The notes: a model not told the origin generated them from the sequence alone. A DNA stretch of 5,923 bases from Rhodocyclales bacterium (GCA_021286885.1 JAJTBM010000206.1:1-5923), one strand, 5' to 3'. Positions 1-5,350 are shown, counted from the first letter of the stretch. Numbers and translations are program-made.

Positions 1-9
1 CCTTCCTCC
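1..9 (-). promoter_or_regulatory. Possible ribosome binding site of a gene beyond the left edge
   Basis: Read on the minus strand, bases 9 to 1 are GGAGGAAGG, an excellent Shine-Dalgarno-like purine run. It follows the terminator of the 66-1931 regulator and points out of the window. If real, a minus-strand gene starts a few bases left of base 1. No start codon is visible, so this rests on the purine run alone and could be chance. Confidence 0.3.
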
Positions 10-35
10 GTGAACAAGTCACACGTGCGCCAAGC

Positions 36-60
36 AAACCGGCAGCTCTGCTGCCGGCTT
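36..60 (-). terminator. Hairpin terminator of the AcoR-type regulator
   Basis: A perfect 8-bp inverted repeat, CCGGCAGC (39-46) and GCTGCCGG (50-57), encloses a 3-base loop. It starts 8 bases after the regulator's stop codon. On the minus strand the stem is followed by TTTGCTT, a short imperfect U tract, and it is preceded by AAAG that could extend pairing. This is the expected form of a modest Rho-independent terminator for the minus-strand gene. Confidence 0.7.
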
Positions 61-65
61 TGCCC

Positions 66-1931
66 TTAGTTGTGATTCGCCAGTCGAAGTTTGCGATACA
101 AGGTGGTACGCGTGATGCCCAACTCTCGTGCTGCGGCTGAGATGTTGCCCTGGTGGCGTGCAACGGTTTCTTCGACCAGGCGTACTTCGGCTGCCCGCAG
201 GCTTTGCGCTGGCGGAGGGGCGAGGGGGTGCTCCGGGTCGTCGAATACATCCTGGGGCAGATGTTCGGGCTCCAGCACGTCATCATTCGGCCCCAGCATG
301 GCGGTGGCCAGGCGCAGTGCGTTTTTCAGCTGGCGAATATTGCCGGGCCATGGGTAGCGGCGGATCGCATCCAGACTGCGGGCTGAAATGCGCACGGGGC
401 GGCCGGGGGATTCATCGTGCAGCATGCGCCGGGCGATGGATTCCAGATCGCTGCGTTCGCGCAGGGCGGGCAGGCTGAGGGTCATGGCCGAGAGCCGGAA
501 ATACAGATCCTGCCGGAAATGCCCGTCTTCGCACAGTTGCTTGAGGGAGCGGTGGCTGGCGCAGACCAGGGAAAGATCGATTTCTTCTTCTTGGCCGCCG
601 CCCAAGGGGGTGACGCGCCGGGTTTCGAGTACCCGCAACAGCACCGCCTGGAGCTTGAGGGGCATATCGCCAATTTCATCCAGGAACAGGGTGCCGCCAT
701 GGGCTTCCCGCAGTTTGCCCCGGGCGCCTTCGCTCCGGGCTCCGGTATAGGCGCCGGCCGCGTAACCAAAGAGTTCTGCTTCGATCAGATTGGCTGGAAT
801 GGCGGCGCAGTTGATCGCCACGAAAGGCCCGTCCCGACGAGGGCCGCTGTAGTGGAAAGCCTGGGCAAAGACTTCCTTGCCGGTGCCGGTTTCCCCCTGG
901 ATCAGGAGTGGAATGTCCAGGCCCAGGATGCGTCGGGCGCGTCGGATGGCATTGGATACGTTGCGATCCCCCAAGTCCAGGTCGTCCAGCGTGAGCGGCG
1001 GGCGGGGACGTGGCGTGGGCAGCAGCTCCTTGGGCGCTGTACGCGGTTTTTGGGCGGGTGTGGCATTCAGGACTAGTAGGGCGACAAACTCCCGGCCCCG
1101 GTGGCAGCGCAGCTTGAGGGGGCGGCCTGGGTGGCTGCAGGCGTGCTCCAGCAAGGTGCTCCAGCGGGTCTCGAAAATCTCGGCGTAGTCGGGGCGGTGC
1201 AGTCGGGTATTACCCAGACCCAGCAGCTGTTCAGCCCGGGGGTTGCAGGCGAGCAGGTGGCCCGCTTCATCAAAGGCTGCCAGCCCTTCCAGAGGCGATG
1301 AGAGCGCTTCGGGCTGGTGGTGGAAATGGATGATCAGGCCCGCGTTGTCGAGGGTTTCGATCAGCCGATTTTCAATGATGCCGGCCGTGGTCTGGAGTAG
1401 GGCCTGGGCATGGACATGGGTCAGGCGCACCGAGGTGGAAATATCCAGAATCCCAAGTACACCGCCCGCCGGGGCATGGATGGGTGTGGCAATACAGGTG
1501 AGAAATTTATTGCGTTCGAGGTAATGGTCTTCACCGATGACAGCAACGGGGCGTTGCTCGGCCAGGGCCGTCCCGATGGCGTTGGTGCCCATCACCGATT
1601 CGGCCCAGCAATGGCCCGGCTTGAGGGCGATGCGGGCGGCTCGCTCGAGGAAATCGGCATCACCCACGGAGCGCAGAATCACGCCCGAATCGTCTGCCAG
1701 CAAAATGGTGGAGGAGCTGCGTGCCATCTGCTCATGCAGATGCTCCATGATGGGCTGGGCGTAGGCGACCAGTTTGGCGTTGGCTTCCAGGCGGTCAGAC
1801 AGGCTGATGCGCCGACCGTCGGCTTCGTGCAGGCGGTCTGAGGCGCGCAGGCCGCTGGCTGCGCAACGTTCCCATGAACGCCGTATGGTGTCCAGGGTGA
1901 GATGGATGGGGGCTTGGTCTAGGGGGTTCAC
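66..1931 (-). CDS. AcoR-type sigma-54-dependent transcriptional activator
   Basis: This 621-residue cytoplasmic protein is a bacterial enhancer-binding protein that would remodel sigma-54 RNA polymerase by ATP hydrolysis. An N-terminal RSWERC region (about 19-24) leads into a GAF sensor (about 75-190) with the AcoR-family GTNAIGTALAE segment at 115-125. A PAS-like segment follows (about 215-290). The AAA+ domain (about 318-545) has Walker A GETGTGKE at 346-353, a sigma-54 contact loop GAYTGA at 393-398 (the tolerated F-to-Y variant of GAFTGA), Walker B LFLDEIGD at 415-422, arginine-finger region FRQDLYFRL at 472-480, and PWPGNIRQL at 527-535. A Fis-type helix-turn-helix spans about 595-615. 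The start is GTG with a weak ribosome site; an in-frame TGA at 1998-2000 with no ATG, GTG or TTG after it leaves no earlier choice. It diverges from the small cytochrome gene at 2414 and is paralogous to the partial gene at 5351. The effector is unknown; an alcohol or aldehyde is inferred from context. Confidence 0.95.
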   Translation of the reverse strand: MNPLDQAPIHLTLDTIRRSWERCAASGLRASDRLHEADGRRISLSDRLEANAKLVAYAQPIMEHLHEQMARSSSTILLADDSGVILRSVGDADFLERAARIALKPGHCWAESVMGTNAIGTALAEQRPVAVIGEDHYLERNKFLTCIATPIHAPAGGVLGILDISTSVRLTHVHAQALLQTTAGIIENRLIETLDNAGLIIHFHHQPEALSSPLEGLAAFDEAGHLLACNPRAEQLLGLGNTRLHRPDYAEIFETRWSTLLEHACSHPGRPLKLRCHRGREFVALLVLNATPAQKPRTAPKELLPTPRPRPPLTLDDLDLGDRNVSNAIRRARRILGLDIPLLIQGETGTGKEVFAQAFHYSGPRRDGPFVAINCAAIPANLIEAELFGYAAGAYTGARSEGARGKLREAHGGTLFLDEIGDMPLKLQAVLLRVLETRRVTPLGGGQEEEIDLSLVCASHRSLKQLCEDGHFRQDLYFRLSAMTLSLPALRERSDLESIARRMLHDESPGRPVRISARSLDAIRRYPWPGNIRQLKNALRLATAMLGPNDDVLEPEHLPQDVFDDPEHPLAPPPAQSLRAAEVRLVEETVARHQGNISAAARELGITRTTLYRKLRLANHN

Positions 1932-1962
1932 AGCCTTGAAACAGCAGGAACTGTGCCTAAAC

Positions 1963-1977
1963 CGGGAATTTTTCCCG
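1963..1977. repeat. Inverted repeat CGGGAA-N3-TTCCCG near regulator start
   Basis: A perfect 6-bp inverted repeat with a 3-base T spacer lies 31 bases upstream of the regulator GTG. It could be an operator for self-control or for a third regulator, or a hairpin in the regulator leader. The function is inferred; the symmetry is read directly. Confidence 0.5.
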
Positions 1978-1987
1978 CATTCGTGTT

Positions 1988-2006
1988 GAAACTTGCCTCA
2001 AGTTTC
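1988..2006. repeat. Perfect inverted repeat GAAACTTG-N3-CAAGTTTC
   Basis: Two perfect 8-bp arms (1988-1995 and 1999-2006) flank a CCT spacer, 19 bp in all, 57 bases upstream of the regulator start. Size and symmetry fit a dimeric DNA-binding site, possibly bound by the regulator itself. No T tract follows on either strand, so a terminator is unlikely. I found no second copy in the 5051-5350 control region. Confidence 0.55.
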
Positions 2007-2155
2007 GCCTGATCGCTGCCTATGAGGGCAAAAACGACAAAGGATCCGTGCTTATAGCCTGTTTAATCGGAGCGCATGGGCTTGTGTTCTGGTTTGGAGG
2101 GGCTTTAAGGCGTGCCGACTTGGGGCAGTTGTTCCGGTTGACGTAACGGTATGGA

Positions 2156-2203
2156 GCACATGTGCAAGGCTTGAACATTTTTGCTGGTGTGCAGCTTGTG
2201 CGC
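2156..2203. repeat. GCACATGTGC palindrome and TGTGC repeats, possible activator site
   Basis: GCACATGTGC (2156-2165) is a perfect 10-bp palindrome. TGTGC recurs at 2161, 2188 and 2197, the last two starting 9 bases apart. The cluster lies roughly 90-135 bp upstream of the start site predicted from the promoter at 2266-2281, the usual distance for an enhancer bound by a sigma-54 activator. The octamer TGGAGCAC that overlaps the palindrome (2152-2159) also occurs at 5291-5298 in the other control region. The binding role is inference. Confidence 0.35.
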
Positions 2204-2265
2204 AGTTTTGATTTAAGTAGATGTATTTAAAGGAATTTGTTCGATTGTGTGATTTATTGCAAGCG

Positions 2266-2281
2266 GTGCACGCTTCTTGCA
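2266..2281 (+). promoter_or_regulatory. Probable sigma-54 (-24/-12) promoter for the small cytochrome gene
   Basis: GTGCACG-N4-TTGCA matches the sigma-54 consensus TGGCACG-N4-TTGCW at the -24 G, the CACG block, the exact spacing and the whole -12 TTGCA. It differs at the first two bases, including the usually conserved -25 G. With -24 at 2268 and -12 at 2280, transcription would begin near 2292, giving a leader of about 122 bases before the ATG at 2414. A divergent sigma-54 activator and possible upstream sites support the call; the -25 mismatch keeps confidence moderate. Confidence 0.5.
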
Positions 2282-2305
2282 CTAATCGGCAGGCAAGGCG
2301 GTTTG

Positions 2306-2332
2306 GGGCGACCTTGTGTCGCCCAATTTTTT
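2306..2332 (+). terminator. Terminator-like hairpin with T tract in the cytochrome leader
   Basis: GGGCGAC (2306-2312) and GTCGCCC (2318-2324) form a perfect 7-bp stem with a 5-base loop. AA and then six T residues (2327-2332) follow, the layout of an intrinsic terminator on the plus strand. It lies downstream of the predicted start site and 80 bases before the gene. GGCAA (2292-2296) could also pair with TTGCC (2331-2335), an outer stem that would sequester the end of the T tract. It may stop upstream transcripts, attenuate the cytochrome message, or act as a 5' stabilising hairpin. Confidence 0.5.
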
Positions 2333-2399
2333 GCCGTTAATAGATTTCAGCGGGGCTCTTGTGTCCCGTCCTTGTTTGTCAGTTCCAAAAATCCAATAC

Positions 2400-2406
2400 G
2401 GAGGAG
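2400..2406 (+). promoter_or_regulatory. Strong ribosome binding site fixing the cytochrome start
   Basis: GGAGGAG ends 7 bases before the ATG at 2414. It selects this start over earlier in-frame codons from 2237 onwards, and the selected start gives a clean signal peptide. Confidence 0.85.
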
Positions 2407-2413
2407 AGTGTTC

Positions 2414-2704
2414 ATGAAATTCGTGCAAATCGCTTGCGCGTTGGCCCTGGGTGTGGCCGCCAGTTCTTCTGCCATGGCGTCTGAAGAAATCGTCAAGAAG
2501 GCCCGTTGTACTGCCTGCCATGCGGTGGATCAAAAGCGTGTCGGCCCCGCGTACAAGGATGTGGCAGCCAAGTACAAGGGGCAGCCCGATGCCGTGAACA
2601 AGCTCATGGCCAAGGTACGTGCCGGTGGTGCTGGCAACTGGGGTGATATTCCCATGATGCCCAATGGTCCGGACAAGATCAGCGATGCTGATCTGAAACT
2701 CTGA
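2414..2704 (+). CDS. Small periplasmic monohaem cytochrome c, c551/c552 type, short C-terminus
   Basis: This 96-residue class I cytochrome c probably shuttles electrons in the periplasm between a dehydrogenase and a terminal oxidase or other acceptor. A Sec signal peptide (about 1-23) ends near AMA-SEE. The haem-binding motif CTACH is at 32-36, followed by the family's VGPAYKDVA stretch (43-51). The axial methionine lies in IPMMPNG (79-85), most likely Met81 by comparison with the usual PMPPN. The protein ends at DADLKL, whereas c551/c552 relatives normally continue about 8-10 residues through the last helix with a conserved aromatic residue. None of the three forward frames after the stop restores such a tail, so simple frameshift repair is not seen. 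The gene has its own promoter candidate and a strong terminator. Its physiological partner is unknown; location suggests the same alcohol-oxidation system as the 2825-5050 operon. Confidence 0.9.
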   Translation: MKFVQIACALALGVAASSSAMASEEIVKKARCTACHAVDQKRVGPAYKDVAAKYKGQPDAVNKLMAKVRAGGAGNWGDIPMMPNGPDKISDADLKL

Positions 2705-2750
2705 TGCTTCAATGCTGCGCAGCAACAGACCGCGTAGCAGCATATAAAAC

Positions 2751-2788
2751 AAAACACCTGCTCCAGTGTGGAGCAGGTGTTTTTATTT
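2751..2788. terminator. Strong bidirectional terminator between convergent units
   Basis: A perfect 14-bp stem (2751-2764 with 2770-2783) encloses the 5-base loop AGTGT. The plus strand ends in TTTTATTT, and the minus strand continues as TTTTGTTTTAT. It serves both the cytochrome gene ending at 2704 and the operon ending at 2825 on the opposite strand. Confidence 0.92.
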
Positions 2789-2824
2789 GAGACAGCTGGC
2801 GGTGTCGGAAGTGCTCAGGGGGGC

Positions 2825-3778
2825 TCAAGGATGTATGGTGACACCCCAGGGCTGTTCGCCCACCGGAATTTCGGCAATTACGCCCAGCTGTTCGGTGTCG
2901 ATCACGCTCACGCTGTTGGAGCGTCCATTGGCCACGTACAGCTTGCGCCCATCGGGGGTAATGGCCATGTTCCAGGGGCGCTTGCCCACCGGAATGGTGG
3001 CTTCGATCTGGTGGTCGCGGGTGCGGATCACGCTGATGGTGCCATCCTTGCCGTTGGAGACATAGACCCGCTGTCCATCCGGGGCTACGGTGACGCCATT
3101 GCTGAAGTTGCCGGCCTTGATCTCGGCCACCACGCTGCGGCTTTGCATGTCGATGGCGTAGACCGTGCTGGCCAGCTCGCAGGCCACATAGGCACGGCTA
3201 CCATCGGGCAGAAAGCCGATGCCCCGAGGGCGGCGCCCCACCGGAATGCTCGCCACTTGTCGCTTGCGCTGCACATCGATCAGATCCACTTGCTCAGCTT
3301 CTTCGGCGCTGGCCAGAATCCAGCGTCCATCGGGGCTGAACACCGCATGCTCCGGGTTCTTGCCGGCGACCTTGATGTTGGCGATCTGGCGGCCTTTGCT
3401 CAGATCGATCAGTGCCACGCTATTGGATTCCTCGACAGCCGCGGCCAGCAACCTGCCGTCAGACGACAGATAAATGCCTTCGGGCGACTGGCCCAGCTTG
3501 AGCCCCTTGAGCTGCTTGCCCGTGGCCAGATCCACCACGGCCAGGCCATCGGTGGGGGCTTCGCTGATGAACAGCTTCTGGCCATTGGTGGCCAGACCCC
3601 GGGGGCGTTGGCCGCCGGGCAGGGTGTTCACCACGGTATCGGTGGCTGTATCGATCACCGACACCGATGCCGATTTCTCGTTTGGAACATAGGCGAAGGG
3701 CGCTGCCAGGGCAGGGGTGGCAAGGGCCAGGCTGCCCAGCAGCGCGCCCAGGAGGGCAGGGTAGAAGCGATGGCGCAT
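2825..3778 (-). CDS. YVTN-type beta-propeller protein associated with PQQ-dependent catabolism
   Basis: This 317-residue secreted protein is built of seven repeats of about 41-43 residues, starting near residues 28, 70, 111, 154, 197, 239 and 281. They carry the YVxN, SVIDT and P-x-G-x-x-x-x-PDG signatures of the YVTN/PQQ-propeller family. A Sec signal peptide (1 to about 25, ending PALA-APF) sends it to the periplasm. The last blade ends almost at the C-terminus, so the propeller is complete. Relatives are recurrently encoded beside quinoprotein alcohol dehydrogenases, cytochrome c-550 PedF and MoxJ-like proteins. The biochemical role is not established; a scaffold or maturation role is inferred. 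It does not show the tryptophan-docking features of the dehydrogenase, so it is not the enzyme. It is last in the operon: its ATG lies 5 bases after the preceding stop with only a weak ribosome site, which suggests translational coupling. Confidence 0.9.
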   Translation of the reverse strand: MRHRFYPALLGALLGSLALATPALAAPFAYVPNEKSASVSVIDTATDTVVNTLPGGQRPRGLATNGQKLFISEAPTDGLAVVDLATGKQLKGLKLGQSPEGIYLSSDGRLLAAAVEESNSVALIDLSKGRQIANIKVAGKNPEHAVFSPDGRWILASAEEAEQVDLIDVQRKRQVASIPVGRRPRGIGFLPDGSRAYVACELASTVYAIDMQSRSVVAEIKAGNFSNGVTVAPDGQRVYVSNGKDGTISVIRTRDHQIEATIPVGKRPWNMAITPDGRKLYVANGRSNSVSVIDTEQLGVIAEIPVGEQPWGVTIHP

Positions 3779-3783
3779 GGTTC

Positions 3784-4632
3784 TCAGAGGGTAGGTTGGA
3801 CGTGGGTCAGACCGTGCTTGGCAAAAATGCCAGCAACAGTACCGTCCTTGACCAGGGCCTTGATCCCTTCGTTCAATGCGTCGGCCAGTTCTTTTTCTTC
3901 GGTCTTGACCGCCATGCCCAGGGGCCAGCTGTTGATCTTCAGCTCGGGCATCTGAACCGGATCAATCAGGAACTGGGTGTTGCCGCCCAGGGCCATTTCG
4001 ATCTCGGTGCGGGGGCCCATCACGGCGGCCAGTTCGCCCGCCTTGAGCTTGTCGACCGCTGCCTGGATGCTGGGGAAGTGCACCACGTTATCCCGCAGCC
4101 GGCCATTGAGCACACCCAGCAGGAAGGCATCGGCCAGGGTGCGGCCTTCAACCCCGATCTTCTCGCGGGTGAACACTTCCAGCGCATTCGCAGCGGAGCC
4201 CCGGGGGGCGTTGATGCGCGGCTGGCGCACCATCACGATGGTTTCGAGATGGTAGGGCCCGAAGATCTTGACCTTGTCGTTCTTGCCCTGGAGGTAGGAG
4301 TCCACCGGCACGTGCATCATCACGTCGGAGGGCGGAATCCCCAGGTAATGGCCTTTCCAGACCATGTTGCGCAGGTCGTCGTCCATCTCTTCGCCGGCGT
4401 TGTAACCGGTGACTTGCACCGGAATGCCGAGCTTCTGGCCGAGGGCCTGGGCGATTTCCACATCGATCCCTTTACCTTGGGACGAGTAGGGCGCAAAGTT
4501 GTTGTAGACCGCGACCTTGAGGGCGCCTTTGCTGCGGATGGCGGCCGGAAGCTCGGTGGCGCGGGCCGGCAAGGCTGCTGCCAGCGCAGCAGCACCGGCA
4601 GTCAGCAGAAATTGGCGGCGATTAATCGACAC
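3784..4632 (-). CDS. Quinoprotein dehydrogenase-associated periplasmic binding protein (MoxJ/PedG-like)
   Basis: This 282-residue protein has the fold of family 3 extracellular solute-binding proteins: the first lobe begins at LKVAVYNNFAPYS (38-50), followed by GKGIDVEIAQALG (53-65) and a C-terminal lobe to KDGTVAGIFAKHGL (262-275). The segment PSDVMMHVPVD (101-111) resembles the subfamily found with quinoprotein dehydrogenases (MoxJ, XoxJ, PedG). The N-terminus NRRQFLL (4-10) and an alanine-rich stretch ending PARA (22-25) look like a twin-arginine signal, so export may be as a folded protein. No permease or ATPase gene is nearby, which fits a dehydrogenase-assisting role rather than transport; that is inference from the family. 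The start is GTG at 4632, inside the end of pedF (11-base overlap), with GGAGA 6 bases upstream. Alternative: a true ABC transporter component whose partners lie elsewhere. Confidence 0.87.
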   Translation of the reverse strand: MSINRRQFLLTAGAAALAAALPARATELPAAIRSKGALKVAVYNNFAPYSSQGKGIDVEIAQALGQKLGIPVQVTGYNAGEEMDDDLRNMVWKGHYLGIPPSDVMMHVPVDSYLQGKNDKVKIFGPYHLETIVMVRQPRINAPRGSAANALEVFTREKIGVEGRTLADAFLLGVLNGRLRDNVVHFPSIQAAVDKLKAGELAAVMGPRTEIEMALGGNTQFLIDPVQMPELKINSWPLGMAVKTEEKELADALNEGIKALVKDGTVAGIFAKHGLTHVQPTL

Positions 4633-5050
4633 GCACGGTCTCCAGCCAGGAACGAATGGTCCACATGGCTTCCTGGCTCAGGATGCCTTCGAACGGGGGC
4701 ATGTACACGCGGCCATCGCGGGTGGCGCCGTGGCGGATGCGGTTCAGGAAGATTTCATCGCCTTCCTGGCCTTCGGGCAGGTAGCGCAGATCGGGGGCGA
4801 TGCCGCCAGACACAGCACCCAGGCCGTGGCAGCGAGCGCAGTTCTGGTTGAAGGCAGAGCTGCCGATGCGGATGGCTTCCTTGTTACCCAGGTAGGGGTT
4901 CTTGGCGAGCCAGTCGGTGCCGACGGCGGGCAGGCTGGAAGTGTCCACAGCCTGGGGCGTCACGTCACCGTGGGCGAAGATGCTGCTGGTGCCGAGCACC
5001 AGAGCCAGAGCGGAAATAGCGCGAAGGACGGAAAATTTGCGGAAAGTCAC
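4622..5050 (-). CDS. pedF: Cytochrome c-550, PedF type
   Basis: This periplasmic monohaem cytochrome is the likely direct electron acceptor of a PQQ-dependent alcohol dehydrogenase. From the GTG at 5050 it has 142 residues: a Sec signal peptide (about 1-26, ending SIFA-HGD), the haem motif CARCH at 71-75, and the probable axial Met117 in VYMPPFEG. The region IAPDLRYLPEG (84-94) and the C-terminal helix AMWTIRSWL (128-136) fit PedF-like proteins. A GTG at 5059 would add three residues; 5050 is preferred because AAGGTGA lies just upstream at useful spacing, while 5059 has almost none. It is first in the operon, about 64 bases from the start site predicted by the sigma-54 promoter at 5125-5140. 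Its stop TAA overlaps the start of the binding-protein gene. The dehydrogenase gene (pedE/exaA type) is not visible in this window. Confidence 0.9.
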   Translation of the reverse strand: MTFRKFSVLRAISALALVLGTSSIFAHGDVTPQAVDTSSLPAVGTDWLAKNPYLGNKEAIRIGSSAFNQNCARCHGLGAVSGGIAPDLRYLPEGQEGDEIFLNRIRHGATRDGRVYMPPFEGILSQEAMWTIRSWLETVRVD

Positions 5051-5106
5051 CTGTATCACCTTTGGTCTTAGTTGGATTGTTAGTGCGGAGCTTTTGCTGC
5101 CCTGCT

Positions 5107-5122
5107 TGTGAGTGATTTCACA
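5107..5122. promoter_or_regulatory. Perfect CRP-type palindrome on the predicted pedF start site
   Basis: TGTGA-N6-TCACA is an exact match to the core of the CRP/Vfr-type consensus. It is centred at about 5114.5, on the transcription start predicted from the adjacent sigma-54 promoter. A protein bound here would be expected to block the promoter or its escape. Whether the host has a CRP-type protein with this specificity cannot be told from the window. Confidence 0.45.
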
Positions 5123-5124
5123 GC

Positions 5125-5140
5125 AGCAAGGGGCGTGCCA
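5125..5140 (-). promoter_or_regulatory. Consensus sigma-54 (-24/-12) promoter of the pedF operon
   Basis: On the minus strand the sequence is TGGCACG-CCCC-TTGCT, identical to the consensus TGGCACG-N4-TTGCW at every specified position. The -24 G is at 5138 and the -12 C at 5126, so transcription should start near 5114 and reach the pedF GTG after about 64 bases. Location directly upstream of the operon and next to AcoR-type activator genes makes this a confident call. Transcription would then depend on an ATP-driven activator. Confidence 0.9.
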
Positions 5141-5266
5141 GCTTGTGTAACAGTGCCCTGTCCATTTTTTGTGCTGTATATGTTTTATGTTTCAGGAACG
5201 GGTCGAGGGCGTTAAACTGGCCCGAGAATTGCTGACCGGAGTCGCAATGGAGCAGTGAGGTTGTTG

Positions 5267-5290
5267 AAATGTGACCCAGCTGCTACATTT
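5267..5290. promoter_or_regulatory. Inverted repeat AAATGT-N12-ACATTT, possible enhancer site
   Basis: Two perfect 6-bp arms flank 12 bases. The centre is about 165 bp upstream of the predicted pedF start site, the normal distance for an upstream activator site of a sigma-54 promoter. It is also only about 60 bp before the second regulator, so it could serve self-control. Binding is inferred from symmetry and position. Confidence 0.35.
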
Positions 5291-5340
5291 TGGAGCACCA
5301 CTAAAGCCGGCCACGAAGTCGGCGCACAATCCGTACAAAC

Positions 5341-5350
5341 GGAGGAGGAG
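5341..5350 (+). promoter_or_regulatory. Ribosome binding site of the second regulator
   Basis: GGAGGAGGAG directly precedes two consecutive ATG codons at 5351 and 5354. The first GGAGG is 5 bases from the first ATG and 8 from the second, so either could be used; they differ by one residue. Confidence 0.8.

Larger units (their letters stand above)
1932..2413. other. Divergent control region between regulator and cytochrome gene
   Basis: These 482 bases hold no convincing gene. Open frames here lack a ribosome site or are extensions of the cytochrome frame. From the left the region holds two inverted repeats close to the regulator start (1963-1977, 1988-2006), a palindrome plus TGTGC repeats (2156-2203), a locally AT-rich stretch (about 2205-2260), a sigma-54-like promoter (2266-2281), a hairpin with T tract (2306-2332) and the cytochrome ribosome site (2400-2406). 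For the minus-strand regulator only a lone TATAAG (-10-like, 2051-2056) is seen, without a good -35. Confidence 0.75.
5051..5350. other. Divergent control region between pedF operon and second regulator
   Basis: This 300-base gap has no credible gene. It holds the pedF leader, a CRP-type palindrome (5107-5122), a consensus sigma-54 promoter pointing left (5125-5140), an AT-rich patch (about 5161-5192), an inverted repeat (5267-5290) and a strong ribosome site for the regulator at 5351. I see no well-spaced -35/-10 pair for the plus-strand regulator. Confidence 0.75.

Noticed and set aside
2138..2166. TTGACG as a sigma-70 -35 box for the cytochrome gene
   Set aside because: At 17 bases spacing the -10 position reads TGTGCA, a poor match, so no convincing sigma-70 promoter is formed.
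2237..2413. Upstream extension of the cytochrome frame giving a 155-residue protein
   Set aside because: The extension passes through the sigma-54 candidate and the hairpin, has no ribosome site, and would bury the signal peptide. The ATG at 2414 has a strong ribosome site.
2282..2752. Minus-strand open frame of 156 codons over the small cytochrome gene
   Set aside because: The cytochrome on the plus strand has a signal peptide, CXXCH motif, ribosome site and terminator. The antisense frame has none of these and starts in the terminator.
2768..3955. Long plus-strand open frame of 395 codons opposite the propeller and binding-protein genes
   Set aside because: It is antisense to two well-supported genes, begins inside the terminator hairpin, has no ribosome site and shows no recognisable domain. 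It reflects high GC and repeated codon patterns.
3667..4851. Plus-strand open frame of 394 codons opposite the binding protein and pedF
   Set aside because: It is the complement of conserved coding sequence, has no family features, and its composition (His, Gly, Gln rich) is typical of an antisense shadow.
5267..5290. Reading the AAATGT/ACATTT repeat as a CRP site
   Set aside because: The left arm resembles a CRP half-site, but the spacing is two bases too long and the right half lacks TCACA.
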